Shown here: one piece after another, positions 47,686 to 58,500 of the stretch
Layout of the letters: every line of letters begins with the position of its first letter
Position numbering within the stretch: position 1 is the stretch's first letter
From: Pleurodeles waltl
Lineage: Eukaryota; Chordata; Amphibia; Caudata; Salamandridae
DNA: 64,000 nucleotides
Direction of reading: 5' to 3'
NCBI RefSeq assembly: GCF_031143425.1
Contig: NC_090439.1
Span: forward strand, 643,127,465-643,191,464
Notes under the pieces: model-generated
The model's database searches: none
The model's input: the letters and a program-made list of their open reading frames with translations, nothing else
Told to the model about the DNA's origin: nothing
Made by a program: the position numbers and the translations under genes

Positions 47686-48864
47686 TCATTTTTTAGTCCT
47701 TTTTATTTTCTTTTTATGTATTTGAGGCTGCTCTAGGGTATCCGAGGTACTAGTTAAGATGCTAGCCTTTGAACGAGCTTTAAAGATTGGAAACATAGCC
47801 GTCTCAGGATTTTGGCAGACCAATTCTGTGTCTGTCTCTGTTGTAAAGTCTCTTAGTACAAATCTGATGGAGTTAACTGGTCTTTCAATTGGCATGAGAG
47901 ACGTGGGGGGTTGTCCCACCTGCGGGGCTCCAGCCTGGGAACAAAAGTCAATACCAGCCGGTGTTTTCCTGTTCATAATGGTGTGATCCCGTGCTAGGAG
48001 ATCATTCCAGTGCTGCGTGCGGAAACCAGGAATTATTCCATTGCCAGTTGTAAGTTCTTTTAAAATGGTCGTAACGGAGTCAAGAATACAATCGGACCCG
48101 CCAACCATTTTTTCTAAAAGGTTCAAAATGGAGGATAGGAGACGCTCTAGGCTTGAGAGCGAAGAGGAGACCAAAATGTTTTGATCAAAATTATTGCTTA
48201 AGGGATTAATGTTTAGGCTCAGATCAGGTGTTACTGAAAGGTGAGAACAAAGAGAGGAGTGGTTGGAGGGTGTACTACTAAAAAGCCGTAATCCCTTGGG
48301 TAAAAAGGGAGGCGAAGGTGGGGGAGGAGCAGCTTCCTGATGAGATCCATATCTTTGGATAAGTTCTAAGTCTAGATGAGGGAGGGTGAAGTCCCCGGGA
48401 AGATTCTCCTGGTTGGTACATGAAAAAAGAGCATCAGAGCGGGAATCCTGAGATGAAGGTTCCTTTGCCGGGGGTAAGCTGATCACGTCATGATGTGGTA
48501 AAGGAATTATAGCTGAAGCAGGTGAAGAGACTTTGCAACAAGTCACAGGCTCACGAATGGAGGAAGATGTATGAGACAAAGCTGGGCTCTTATTTAGATC
48601 AGCAAAGACATGTGCGGGGGCTGATTCCTTGTGACCTGGACAGGTGGAAAGAATTTCCTCTGGTAAAGAAAAACCCTTTTGATCTAAAAAGTCTGGCTTA
48701 GAAGGAATAAGGGGAGCCTTCTCTTTATCCCATAGGGAGAAATTTTGATTTCGGCATTTTAGGCCGGAGGTATTTAAGATTTTATTGCATATTGGATTAG
48801 ATTTTGTTTTTGAACATGATCTTCCCAAAACCAGACGACCGGATCTCAATTTTTTAGCCGTCAT
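47686..48864 (-). CDS. LINE ORF1-like protein, 392 residues
   Basis: Open from an ATG at 48864 to a stop at 47686. The N-terminus is basic (TAKKLRSGRLVLGRSCSKTK). The middle is Ser/Pro-rich with a PPPPSPPFLPKG stretch. A Ser/Leu-rich helical segment (SSLSSLERLLSSILNLLEKM) could form a coiled coil, and the end is strongly basic (HKKKIKRTKK). The layout, directly upstream of ORF2, suits an RNA-binding ORF1, but no named domain is visible. It is uninterrupted, yet the following frame suggests that the full ORF1 was longer. Confidence 0.5.
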   Translation of the reverse strand: MTAKKLRSGRLVLGRSCSKTKSNPICNKILNTSGLKCRNQNFSLWDKEKAPLIPSKPDFLDQKGFSLPEEILSTCPGHKESAPAHVFADLNKSPALSHTSSSIREPVTCCKVSSPASAIIPLPHHDVISLPPAKEPSSQDSRSDALFSCTNQENLPGDFTLPHLDLELIQRYGSHQEAAPPPPSPPFLPKGLRLFSSTPSNHSSLCSHLSVTPDLSLNINPLSNNFDQNILVSSSLSSLERLLSSILNLLEKMVGGSDCILDSVTTILKELTTGNGIIPGFRTQHWNDLLARDHTIMNRKTPAGIDFCSQAGAPQVGQPPTSLMPIERPVNSIRFVLRDFTTETDTELVCQNPETAMFPIFKARSKASILTSTSDTLEQPQIHKKKIKRTKK

Positions 48865-49254
48865 TTTGTTCTCTGCACGTTAGATCCCAGTCCGTTTGGT
48901 GTTTAGCCACCAACACCTCTCTCGTGGCCTCTATGGCTCTTTAAACTGAGGATCTGAAAGTCCCCAATTTGCTACACTGTTTCGACGATATATCGTCCAC
49001 AACCTTTGTGCAGGCCTATAAGATTTCTTTAAACGTAATAAGGAGAGGCGGTGGTAGGAAATTACAGTGAATTCACTGTGCTCGTGATCACCAGCTGCGA
49101 TATGATATAGCTTAGCTCCTAAATGCCAAAGACACCGCACCAAACCACCACCAATCTGCGGAGGAGCGGCCAGGAAGTCTAAAAGTCCGTGGGCGGGCCA
49201 CCTGCACTCCCCCACAACTTCGGCAGAGTCCTCGGCCGCTTCCGAAGGAACCAG

Positions 49255-49580
49255 AAATGGGCTCCTTGCCCACAACGGGTCAACAATGGGGCGACAATGG
49301 GGTGGGGTGGCAGGGCAAAAAGACGGCCACCGGTGGGGTAGTGGTAACTTGCTGCACTCACTATCTCTATGGCCCTCTCTGCAGGTTCTTGATGGGCTCC
49401 TTGCCTACAGCAGAGCGGCTGATGTAAAGGTGGCGGGGGAGGGGCAGAACGGCCCCCACCAGGGAGCTGTAGTATACTGTGCTCGTTTGTCCCCGCTGCC
49501 CCCCTCCTCTGCCCCTCTGCGAGGTCCTTTTTGGGCTCCTTGCCTACAGCGGAGGGGCGAGGCTGCGAGGAGGTGAGGTG
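49255..49580 (-). repeat. Repeated units at LINE 5' end (about 135-139 bp, 2-3 units)
   Basis: GCTCCTTGCC followed by TACAGC or CACAAC recurs at 49261, 49396 and 49535. The units share a GC-rich body with CAGCGGGG and GAGAGGG-like words. They lie at the 5' end of the LINE and could be promoter monomers. Confidence 0.55.
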
Positions 49581-50215
49581 GGAAAAAAGACAAGGCAGTA
49601 AGGAGCACAAAGAACAAAAAAGCGAGAAAAGTATTATAATGACAATAAAAAAGTTAGAGGCCAGCACAGTGAGCAAGTGTAAATGGAAGCAAGTAAAATG
49701 CACATAATAAAGGAAGGAAGAAGGAAGCATGACAGAAAAAGGGTATAAATCAACACAGGGAAAAAAGGAAACAAAGTGTAAAAGAAGAAAAGTAAGGAGG
49801 AAAAGAAAAGAAAGAAGGGAGGGTAGAAAGAAAAAGGAAAGATCAAAAAAATAAAAAATGAAAGGTGAGGGAAGAAAAGCAGACAAATGTAATGAAATAA
49901 CAAAGACCAAATATGAGATGAAAGAATGGGGGATTGAAGGAAAAAAGAGAAAGAGACAATTAACAAATAGAAGTAATACCAAAAAAAAAGATGCAAAGAA
50001 AGTGTGAAAGAATGCCAGGAGCAACATAAGAATAAACAGATAGAAAGAAGAATAGAAAGCTGGAAAAAAGGACTGATGAAATGAAAGAAGAATAGACAAA
50101 ATGAAAGAAAGATTGAAAGAATGAAATTCACAAACAATAGAAAGATGATGGTAAGAAAGAAGCATAAAAAGAAAGATGGAAAGGATGAAATAAGAGAAAT
50201 AAGTCAATATAGGTA
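49581..50215. repeat. Purine-rich low-complexity tract, about 630 bp
   Basis: The + strand is almost all A and G in AAAG/GAAAG/AAGAA words, with no regular period. It generates long Phe/Ser/Leu-rich minus-strand frames that are artefacts. Confidence 0.85.
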
Positions 50216-50794
50216 AATATGTAGTGTTTGGCCAAATTTATTTAAAATCATGCTATAATATTCATGCTTTTGCATCGTTTTCTGCAAATCTTTCCATAAG
50301 GGTACAATTCCCATGACAATTCATAGAAACGGTTGGGATTCCTCACTTAACTCACATTTGTTTGCTTTATATGGGACAAAGTGGGGGCATTTTATTTTTC
50401 TGGCTACTCCCTTGATGGTTGACATTGCATGGTGTAATTACTGTATTTATATAATAGAAATCTCTCAGGGTCCATCCTGAAAAGGTTTATTTAATTTCCT
50501 GTTTTAAAAATTGTTTACGAGCTATTCTCGGCACTGTTGTCAGTTCCTTCAAATCAGATATATTGAGAGGACAGAACCGTACTTAAGTTTTGTTCAGTCT
50601 ATACCACTTCTGGATTATGGCTGACCATCCTGGCCTTGATGATTGATTTTAAATATTGTGACCAGATAAATCATAATCCAGAAAGTAATTTAATTAATTA
50701 ATAGTTATGATACGAATCACTGGAGTGAATCCTAGTTCAAGTCTTAAACATGTTTCTGGAGTAGATCTTTTTGGATTTAATAGTTTTAGGTCAC
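50216..50794. other. Left flank of the ERV, nothing recognised
   Basis: AT-rich, no gene or TE motif. It ends in AGAC (50795-50798), the target duplication of the ERV. Confidence 0.5.
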
Positions 50795-50798
50795 AGAC
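50795..50798. repeat. ERV target-site duplication, left (AGAC)
   Basis: AGAC immediately before TGTCGCG. The matching AGAC is at 61883-61886. A 4-bp duplication fits foamy integrase. Confidence 0.8.
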
Positions 50799-51802
50799 TG
50801 TCGCGTGTGCTCTCATTATTCTAAATGAGACTACTGGATTTCTAGGCAGCAGGATCGATAACGGTGTGGGGGACTGAGTCTGACCCACGTGTAAAGAACT
50901 CTGTCACCCTAAATCCGGTTTTTGCTCCGGCTAACTAGCAGTGCCTTATTTCTCCCATGTGGAAGGAATAATTCGGCAGCCGAGCGCATGACATCTTTGT
51001 TACTTCTCAGGGAAGTCGTGGTTACTCAGATCCAAACCAACTCTCTTATTTACAATATGATCTCATATACAAATGACAAAGACAGTATAAGTTTTATATA
51101 ATGTTTTAATAAAACGACTGTATTTTAGATATTAAGGCGTGAGCCGCAATAACCAGAACGATACAACACAGTAGGATTGAAATAGTCACCAGGAGAGTAA
51201 AACATAAGAACAAAGCTATCATATTGTCTAACAGTTTCTACTCTCCCTCTGCTTGTTCTATTTAGAGCACAGCATGTTAAGCTTCTAGCTTGCCTATTAG
51301 AATCACTGTGAAGACATCAGCCCTCATACCTGAGCAAAGACCTGTGATCTTGGTTCAGCATCTGCAACGAGGCAGTCAGCGTCTAGTTGTGGTTCCCTGG
51401 TCGGAATCTCCCTCTTGCGTGTATTGGGACAAGGAAGTGATTTTATAACTAACATGTCATCATGATCACAAAATGTCCCTACGCAGGAATGCTAAGTCTA
51501 AACTCCTACCACGTCTATCGGCAATGTACCAGACTGTATCCATGACTGAAGCACAGAGTAAATGTTATGGAGAACTCCAGTGCTGAAGTAGGCAAAACAG
51601 TGTGATATTAATAAAAAAACAACACCATAGAACTGGCTATTCGAAAAATAACAGTACGAAGCCTAATAAAAAGCATGTAGAGCAAAGTGCACAGAGGCTC
51701 TAAGCTGCCAGCAAATGAATAAAATATAGTCAGGGCAAAGTGCATAAAGGCCTAAAGCCTGAAGCTAAAGCGCAACGAATACGTAAAACTGACCACACTA
51801 CA
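50799..51802 (-). repeat. 3' LTR of foamy-like ERV, 1004 bp
   Basis: On the minus strand it runs TGTAGTGTGG...CACGCGACA. A TATATAAAA box lies at 51092-51100 (minus strand). It differs from the 5' LTR by about 15 substitutions (counted by eye) and carries 40 bp, near 51105-51150, that the other copy lacks. Confidence 0.93.
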
Positions 51803-51812
51803 CCCTCCCCTT
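51803..51812 (-). other. Polypurine tract of ERV
   Basis: Minus strand AAGGGGAGGG lies directly against the start of the 3' LTR, where plus-strand DNA synthesis is primed. Confidence 0.8.
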
Positions 51813-51987
51813 GTCGGTAGCAAGTGGTTCCAATAATATAAAACGATGCCCCAGAAATAAACAATATAAAAATCATATATTTTGACAAGGTGAGAAGACA
51901 ACAAAGCCATAAATGTAGGCAACATGTGACCATAAAACCAAATTCAATATTGTGTCAATTTCGTAAAAAGGGAAAAAAATCCAATCG

Positions 51988-52482
51988 TCAAACCGAAGCA
52001 ACAGAACGCAGGAGTTCCTCCACTTCGATATATGTTAATACCGGAAGATCCACGCCACAAAGTACCATGGAGCAGGTGTGGTCCAAAGCCCCAAAACCAT
52101 TCAGGGCGGCACCCCGTGCAGAGCCTATGAAAGAGACAACACCATCTTCCTCCAGGAAGGGAATCTCATAAACCGCCTCACGAAGCAAGCGCATCCGTAG
52201 TGCACAAGTCTGGGAATGAGCCCTAATCGGGAACATCAACAGATCAGAATCGACCATTGGAGAGCGCTGCAGTGAGAGACAGAGAGCCAGTGCATGTTCA
52301 AACGAGCACCAAAGGCATCGAAACACGGGTTGCACACAATCCAAAACCGGTCTAAATGACAGAGACCAGTCACACTCCAAATGTCCCAGGAGTGTTGCTC
52401 CAAAATGCTGCATCATGCGTTCACGACACAGCTGCGCTGACGGGAGCAGTAATACAGGATCTTGTCGTGACGGGACAGCCAT
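51988..52482 (-). CDS. Accessory open frame of foamy-like ERV (unknown, 164 aa)
   Basis: The frame starts at an ATG at 52482, overlaps the last 62 bases of env in another frame, and stops at 51988, about 175 bp before the polypurine tract. The place matches the transactivator/accessory gene of foamy viruses, but I see no sequence feature that proves homology, and at 164 codons it is shorter than the usual transactivator. A Cys/Trp-rich middle (DCVQPVFRCLWCSF, then ALCLSL) could bind metal. A Glu-rich segment EIPFLEEDGVV and the C-terminal EVEELLRSVASV resemble short acidic-hydrophobic helices. It is uninterrupted while gag, pol and env all carry stops. It may be expressed from an internal promoter or a spliced RNA. 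It could be a chance frame, but the length, start and location argue against that. Confidence 0.6.
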   Translation of the reverse strand: MAVPSRQDPVLLLPSAQLCRERMMQHFGATLLGHLECDWSLSFRPVLDCVQPVFRCLWCSFEHALALCLSLQRSPMVDSDLLMFPIRAHSQTCALRMRLLREAVYEIPFLEEDGVVSFIGSARGAALNGFGALDHTCSMVLCGVDLPVLTYIEVEELLRSVASV

Positions 52483-55400
52483 TGCGAAAAAATAGCAACA
52501 ACAGCAAAACTCCAGCCAATAAAGCTAAAGTAATCGGGAAACCCCCAAAAATGCTTCCAAAAATAGAATGTATAGCCGAAGGTATCAAACCGAATATGGA
52601 AGAGAAGGTGTGAGTAAAACCAACACCAACGGCTTTGAAAAAATGTACAATACCAGCAGTGCTGGATCCATTAAATATACGTCCCACAAGTTCACCGAAG
52701 TGACTTGGAAAGTTAGTATTCAAAAGGGACTGTATCTCCGCCAATGACCTTGCCACTTGAAGTGCGTAGGTCTCGCTAGCAGATGTAAGGGCCACATGCT
52801 TTTGAAACAACAAAGCTTTTAGCCGACTCAACTTGTCGAAATCAACCTTGGAAGTAGCAATATGAGGCCAGATGTCTGCTACCTCCCTAATTTGAGTGGG
52901 GGGAAACAACACATTCCCGCAGCACGTAACGGCCTTGTTGACAACGACGATGTAAACTATTCCGGCACGCATGCCACAGCAACGTTCGCTGTTAAGAACA
53001 ACGTAACTGCCATTAGAAAGCACCTGGAAAGTGTTTTTAATAACTGGGACTGGAACTCCCTTCAGATAACAAGCTAAGTTAGCAATCGAAGCGTTACATG
53101 CCCCGTGCAAGGACAGCTGTTTACAAACCATTGAATGGCTGACAGAAGCTTCGCATTCGCTGCCGCTAAGAAAAACCTCCCTCAAACCATTAACACATCT
53201 GTACTGAAAGGGAAGCTCCCACACCTCGTGTATGTAACTGTCTCCCAATAGTTCATATCTACCCACCGGAATGTGCTTCAAACACGAAGTAAATTGCAAA
53301 GTGGAGATAGGCAAATTAATAACCCCATGAATCAACCACTCAGCTGACGGAATCTCAGCTACCGTGAAAGGCAGTTTCTCTAATTTCTCAATATTCAACA
53401 TAACATATGACGCTTCCTTTTTAGCCATCAGTTAATGCTGACGAGTCAAATTAAAAGAGATAAAGATCTCTCTGGCACGAACGTGCTGCCATGGAACGCA
53501 ACCCGCATTCAAGGTCTGAAGAGTCCAACCGAGCTGCATGATGGACCGCTTCTGACTCTGCCCAGGATATAAAGAAGACATGTCCGATTTAATAATGTCA
53601 ATGGCAGAGGAAACAATGCTGTCAATTGTGTAAACACGGTCAGAAAGGGTATGCATGCCATTATCAACAACAGACAAAGTCTGCATCAGGTTTTCCTGAT
53701 CAATCTGCCTCAACCGGGCTGCAGCCTCTTGTTGTGAAAGCTTCCAAATCTCATTATAAACTTCGTATAAGAACCTTTTCTTCCGTGATACTTTGGGACC
53801 CGACAAAAAATCTTGTAAATCAGTATCATTAGACAGTGACGTGAGATGTGACTTAACTGCATCCAGCGTGGATGACTTCAACCATTGCTGACAAAGCTTC
53901 CCCACACTGTATGTAGTTATAATATCAGCATGTTCTGGTGAAATATAACGAGGGTCTGCCCTACTAGTCCTGAACCCCCCTGAAGAGGTGACAAAACGTT
54001 GATGACACACATTAGTGTCTATAGGCCATAATAACCACCCGCCTGGATGTAACGATGAAATGTTAAGCGTACCATTCAGGACCCAATGTGTAAATTCACT
54101 AAAGGTAGCATTCACATAATGTTGCCAATCTCTCAATTTAGAAGGGGCAGGTATACTAGGCAAAGTCATCTCTCTAATTGTCGCTAAGCCCAAACAGCTA
54201 GTCTGTTGTACTGTGTCATTGAGGAAAATCATCTGCACAGGGATAATACATGCTCTAAATAACGTGTCCCTGCCTCGAATTTGCCAATTTTTTGAACCCC
54301 AAATACTTTTCAAATCAACAGTTTTAAACCAGTATTCATACCCCTCGACCGAAAGTTTAGATACAAACAAATTTGAATACAGTAATTTAGTATCGGTCAA
54401 TAACATTTGCTTATTGGAATACGGTGCAACTTTAAAATAGTAAGACTTAGCATTTCGTTGATCATGCCCAGAAAAATATGCAAATTTATCATAATACGTT
54501 TTCGAACTCCCTTGTGGAGGAGTCGAGCAATGTTCCCATTGCACATAATTAAATATGGACTTAGGGCTACTAGCTTTATGAATAAAGTGGTGTCCATAAT
54601 AGTTGTAGCAAAACATGTCACCATGATTATCTCTAAAATGGTAAGCATCTTCATCGTCATAGACAGTATAATATTGCAAATCCGTTAGCATAGAATCTAC
54701 TGTCTTCACATCCCAATCATCAGAAACAATGCCAGGTATAACAATATCATTCATTGATAATTTGAGGACATACGGTATTTGAATCAATTCAGTGGGACCA
54801 TATATATCAAACATTACTTTATCCCACACAATCCCATCCGGAATTGGTATAGCAGAAATGTTTACTGTGGACAAGTCTCTTCGAACCATATGAGACGAAA
54901 AATGCGGTTTTAACACAGTCTCCACGTGCTCAATGTCAGATCGATCAGGAAGAAAATAACCATGTATTATCAGAAAAAAAGTAACCACAAATCCCAACCA
55001 CAATAAAAGAGTCATCACGGCCAAAAACAGCCACAAATAGTTCCAAGGAAAAACAAAATATGTGCGTGTAAGCCAATCCAGCATCCGACGTGGACCGTGG
55101 ATAGAAGACATCGAGGACGAGGAGCCGGACACATCAGCATCAGCGTTATTGAAGCAGCCAGAGGCAGTTCTAGCAAAAGGCGCAACTGTGAACATAGAAG
55201 CAGATGGAGGCTCTCGCCTTGGCACGCTATAGACCACATGTTCAGAAACATCAGTAGAACGTACAGCAAGTTGATCAAAAGATTCCATATTAATCATCGT
55301 CGGAGGAACAATCGCAAGATCATCATCCACCCTCCCCAAGCTCGGAGAGGAAACAGCATCGGTGTAAATCACCTGCAGCGGGACTTCTTCCCCAGTAGTG

Positions 55401-55489
55401 AGAGGGATTCCGGAACTACTGGGTGTCCCTCTTGGTCTGCTGTGCAGAATCGGCCACATGTTGTAACTTGACATTATCAATGGAAACAA
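52421..55489 (-). pseudogene. Foamy-like Env, one in-frame stop
   Basis: One frame runs from 55489 to 52421 (about 1022 codons), broken by a single TAA at 53432-53434. The 685-codon upstream part has a cytoplasmic N-terminus of about 140 residues, then a membrane segment (YLWLFLAVMTLLLWLGFVV, about residues 150-170). That suits the uncleaved-signal leader of foamy Env. The surface region has several N-X-S/T sites. A furin-type RKKR site (about residue 580) precedes a hydrophobic FLYEVY start of the fusion subunit. The downstream 335 codons hold the Cys-rich ectodomain and a C-terminal anchor (PITLALLAGVLLLLLFF) with a short tail. The length and layout agree with foamy Env, which is longer than that of most retroviruses. 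It would mediate entry; the stop removes the anchor. Confidence 0.85.
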
Positions 55490-55587
55490 AGCGATTTCCT
55501 TTGGCCCCCTCGCAGCGACGGTAAAATCACAGTTCTTGTGCCGCTAACTCCCAACACAGAGACAGGTGCTCGATAAGAAGGGCCAAA

Positions 55588-58500
55588 TTATTTTTTAACT
55601 GCGACCTTTTCACGCACTAGATCCCCAATCCTGGGTATCCAGCCAGTAGGTGTTACTGGCTCATCCTTAATTCCTGAGGAGGCAGCACAGGCAGAAGAGT
55701 TATCTTCACGGAATTGTTGTAAATCCTGCAAAACAGTGACACGATCATTTATGTCAAAGGGCGTATCTGCCGCCTCCACACCAGGACCATCTAGATCAGG
55801 AACATACATTCGTGTTCCAAACAGGCACTCATATGAAGTACGACCCCCCAGTGACCTTCTAGGCAAGTTATTAAGTGCTCTCTGTACTCCATATAGATGG
55901 GCTAGCCAACCACGACCCGTACCTATAACCCTGGCCGTTAAGGATTGCTTTAAATCACGATTTAAACGCTCCATGACAGAATTTCCCTCGGGAGGAAATG
56001 GAGACGAGAATTGGAGTTGGACCCCCAACGAAGCCATGGTGTCCCTGAATGCCTTAGAGGCAAAAGCAGGGCCCTGGTCCGAATGAAAAGCCGCAACTGC
56101 AAATATATCGACAAAGATGCGCAAATCTTTAATAACAGTTCGAGCGTCAGCCGAGCGTTGTGGCCATACCCACACAAATCTGGAGCATGAATCTACAGCA
56201 ACCAATATTTATTTGTATGCACTATCTGGTGTCAGCGGACCACAATGATCCAAGTACACACACTGTAAAGGCTTATTTGAAATCAGAAGGGGCGTCTGCT
56301 GCGGGCGTCTAGCCGACGATGCTTTAATTTGTTGACAGATGTCACAACAAAGGACATACTGCTTCGTCTCTTTATAGAGACCAGGCCACCAGTAACGAGC
56401 CTGTAAAAGTGAAATCGTGGCAGCCACCCCAGCATGTGCAGAAGCCACCCCCTCATGTGCTGCAGAAATTAATCGAGGTCTCTCAATTTTATTGGGAATT
56501 TCACGTACACCAATGCCTGGAATTGCAACAGTAGCATTCAGCGCACCATTCAAGCAGTAACTATATTTAGAAGGAAAACCTTTAGGAAAGGGCGTGCCAT
56601 CAGCCGTAGCCTTTATGGCAGCCGAAATTTCTGTGTCTGGTTTGGAACTCGAACGAGTCATTGCGGCCACAGTGGCGACTGCCACTGCCGATTTCGCGGC
56701 TTCATCAGCCAAAGTATTCCCAGCAACGTGTATTCCAACGCGCTGGTGTCCAAGTGTATGCACAACATGGACGTTAGGAAGCGTCTCCTTCAGATCTGCA
56801 ACCTTACCCCACAACATTTTATGTTTAATGGTGTTGTCTTTAGAATCTCTGAACCCATTCATCTTCCAATAGTGCAAATATTCATTGAAAGACTGTACAC
56901 AGTAGTAGGAGTCACAGACCAGCAAGGTTAAAATCGCCAGATCCGCGTGCTCCAACGCTAACAATAGAGCTTTGAGCTCAGCCAGCTGTGCCGTGCAATC
57001 TCCCAAGGTTTTAGTATAAGTATGTCGGGGGCAGAACACTTCCCCCTCCATAGTGCCGCTCACCACCGCACATGCAGCAGAATACTGTTGTTTAGTCCCA
57101 ACCGCTGGTTGCGCAAAGCCATCAGTATACATGACCACTTGATATTGGTCCATAGGCAACGTACCAGCAGGAACAGGGTATTCCATCTCATATTGAAGAA
57201 ATTCTTGAGTCTGCAGTTTGGGGTCAAATACATAATCTACATCAGTGGCTGTCAAAGACGTAGCCCATTGTATCCATCGCGGGTGTAAAGCTTTCGAATT
57301 AGGAACACTCGCTTTTGTAACAGCCTCTAAGGCCGGAATCGGGGAAACGACAATAATGCGTTGGCCCTGGGCAAGCGGTCTTTCTTTAATCACAGCCATC
57401 TGTACTGCAGTGAGTATTTTCTCAGTCTGTGCAAATCGTTGTTCTGCAGCAGAATACAAGTGGGACTTGTATGCAATCAGGACTGTCTCACCCTCATTAA
57501 AGGTGACATACGTAAACCCAACAGCCCCAGGTATCACCCTGATGACTAAATGGGTCTTATTGTCCCGTGTGTGTAAGTGTTTAACTGCCAAGAGATCAGT
57601 CTGTAACTCTCGTAGTATGTGTGTATGCTCAATTGTCCAAAATTTACTTGAAAAATTCGGGCGAATCAATTCGTATAAGGGTTTTATACGCGTAGCATAA
57701 TCAGGAATGTAAGTTCTGCCAAAATTCAGAAACCCCAACAATGACTGGAGCTTCCGAACCGTATTAGGAGGCTGCAATAAAGCACATTTCTCCAAAAAAT
57801 GTGGCGCTAAGCTCTTGCCCTCACTCGACAACTCATATCCCAGGAAAATGACGCTGAGGAAGGCAATCTTTGATTTCTTAAAATTAAACTTATAGCCAAT
57901 ATCAGCAAACCCCACAACAATGCGCGATATAAGCCTTAGATGTTGCAGAATCTCATCGTCTGTCAGATATATGTCATCAACATATGATAACGCTTCAGGG
58001 TCGAACTCGTGCAGCATTTCAGTTACACGAGCCGAAAACAGTCCTGGGCTATTCTTATACCCCTGAGGCAAATAAAAAAATTCTGAGAGCCAAACGCACT
58101 GAAACTGGTATAGTCCCGACTTTCGGGCGCTATATTCTGGCAGAAAAATCCATTTGAGATATCTAATGTAGTTTTGTATTTTTTACGCACTATATTATTC
58201 ATAAGCGCTACGCTGTGTGAATTCTGTATTGCATATGTGCGTGTATGACCATTCAAATGTCTATAATCCACCACTATCCTATATGAATGGTCTGGTTTAG
58301 CAACCGGAAATAAGGGATTATTCATTGGCGAGACACAGGGCTCAATTACACCCTGGTATTCCAGTTGTGTAAGAATTTTCCTAACCGATGCCCTTGCTTC
58401 AAATTTAATAGGATACTGCGGTTGTGGCTGAGGTTCGCCCTTTATTGGAATTACATGATAAGGTGATTGTCTGTCCCACCCCACGTTATTTCTATATAGG

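Larger units (their letters stand above)
43760..49580 (-). mobile_element. APE-type LINE retrotransposon, decayed, near full length
   Basis: Read on the minus strand: 5' region with repeated units (49575-49255), ORF1-like frames (48864-46841), ORF2 with APE endonuclease and reverse transcriptase (about 46840-44115), and an AT-rich 3' UTR ending near AATAAACTTGAATTTAATAC (about 43790-43767). The YADD catalytic box and the endonuclease residues survive, but there is at least one frameshift and three stops. I cannot place it with certainty among CR1/L2, RTE or related clades. Confidence 0.8.

Noticed and set aside
49179..50207. 342-codon minus-strand frame rich in Phe, Leu and Ser
   Set aside because: Produced by the purine-rich tract; looks like a membrane protein but is low complexity.
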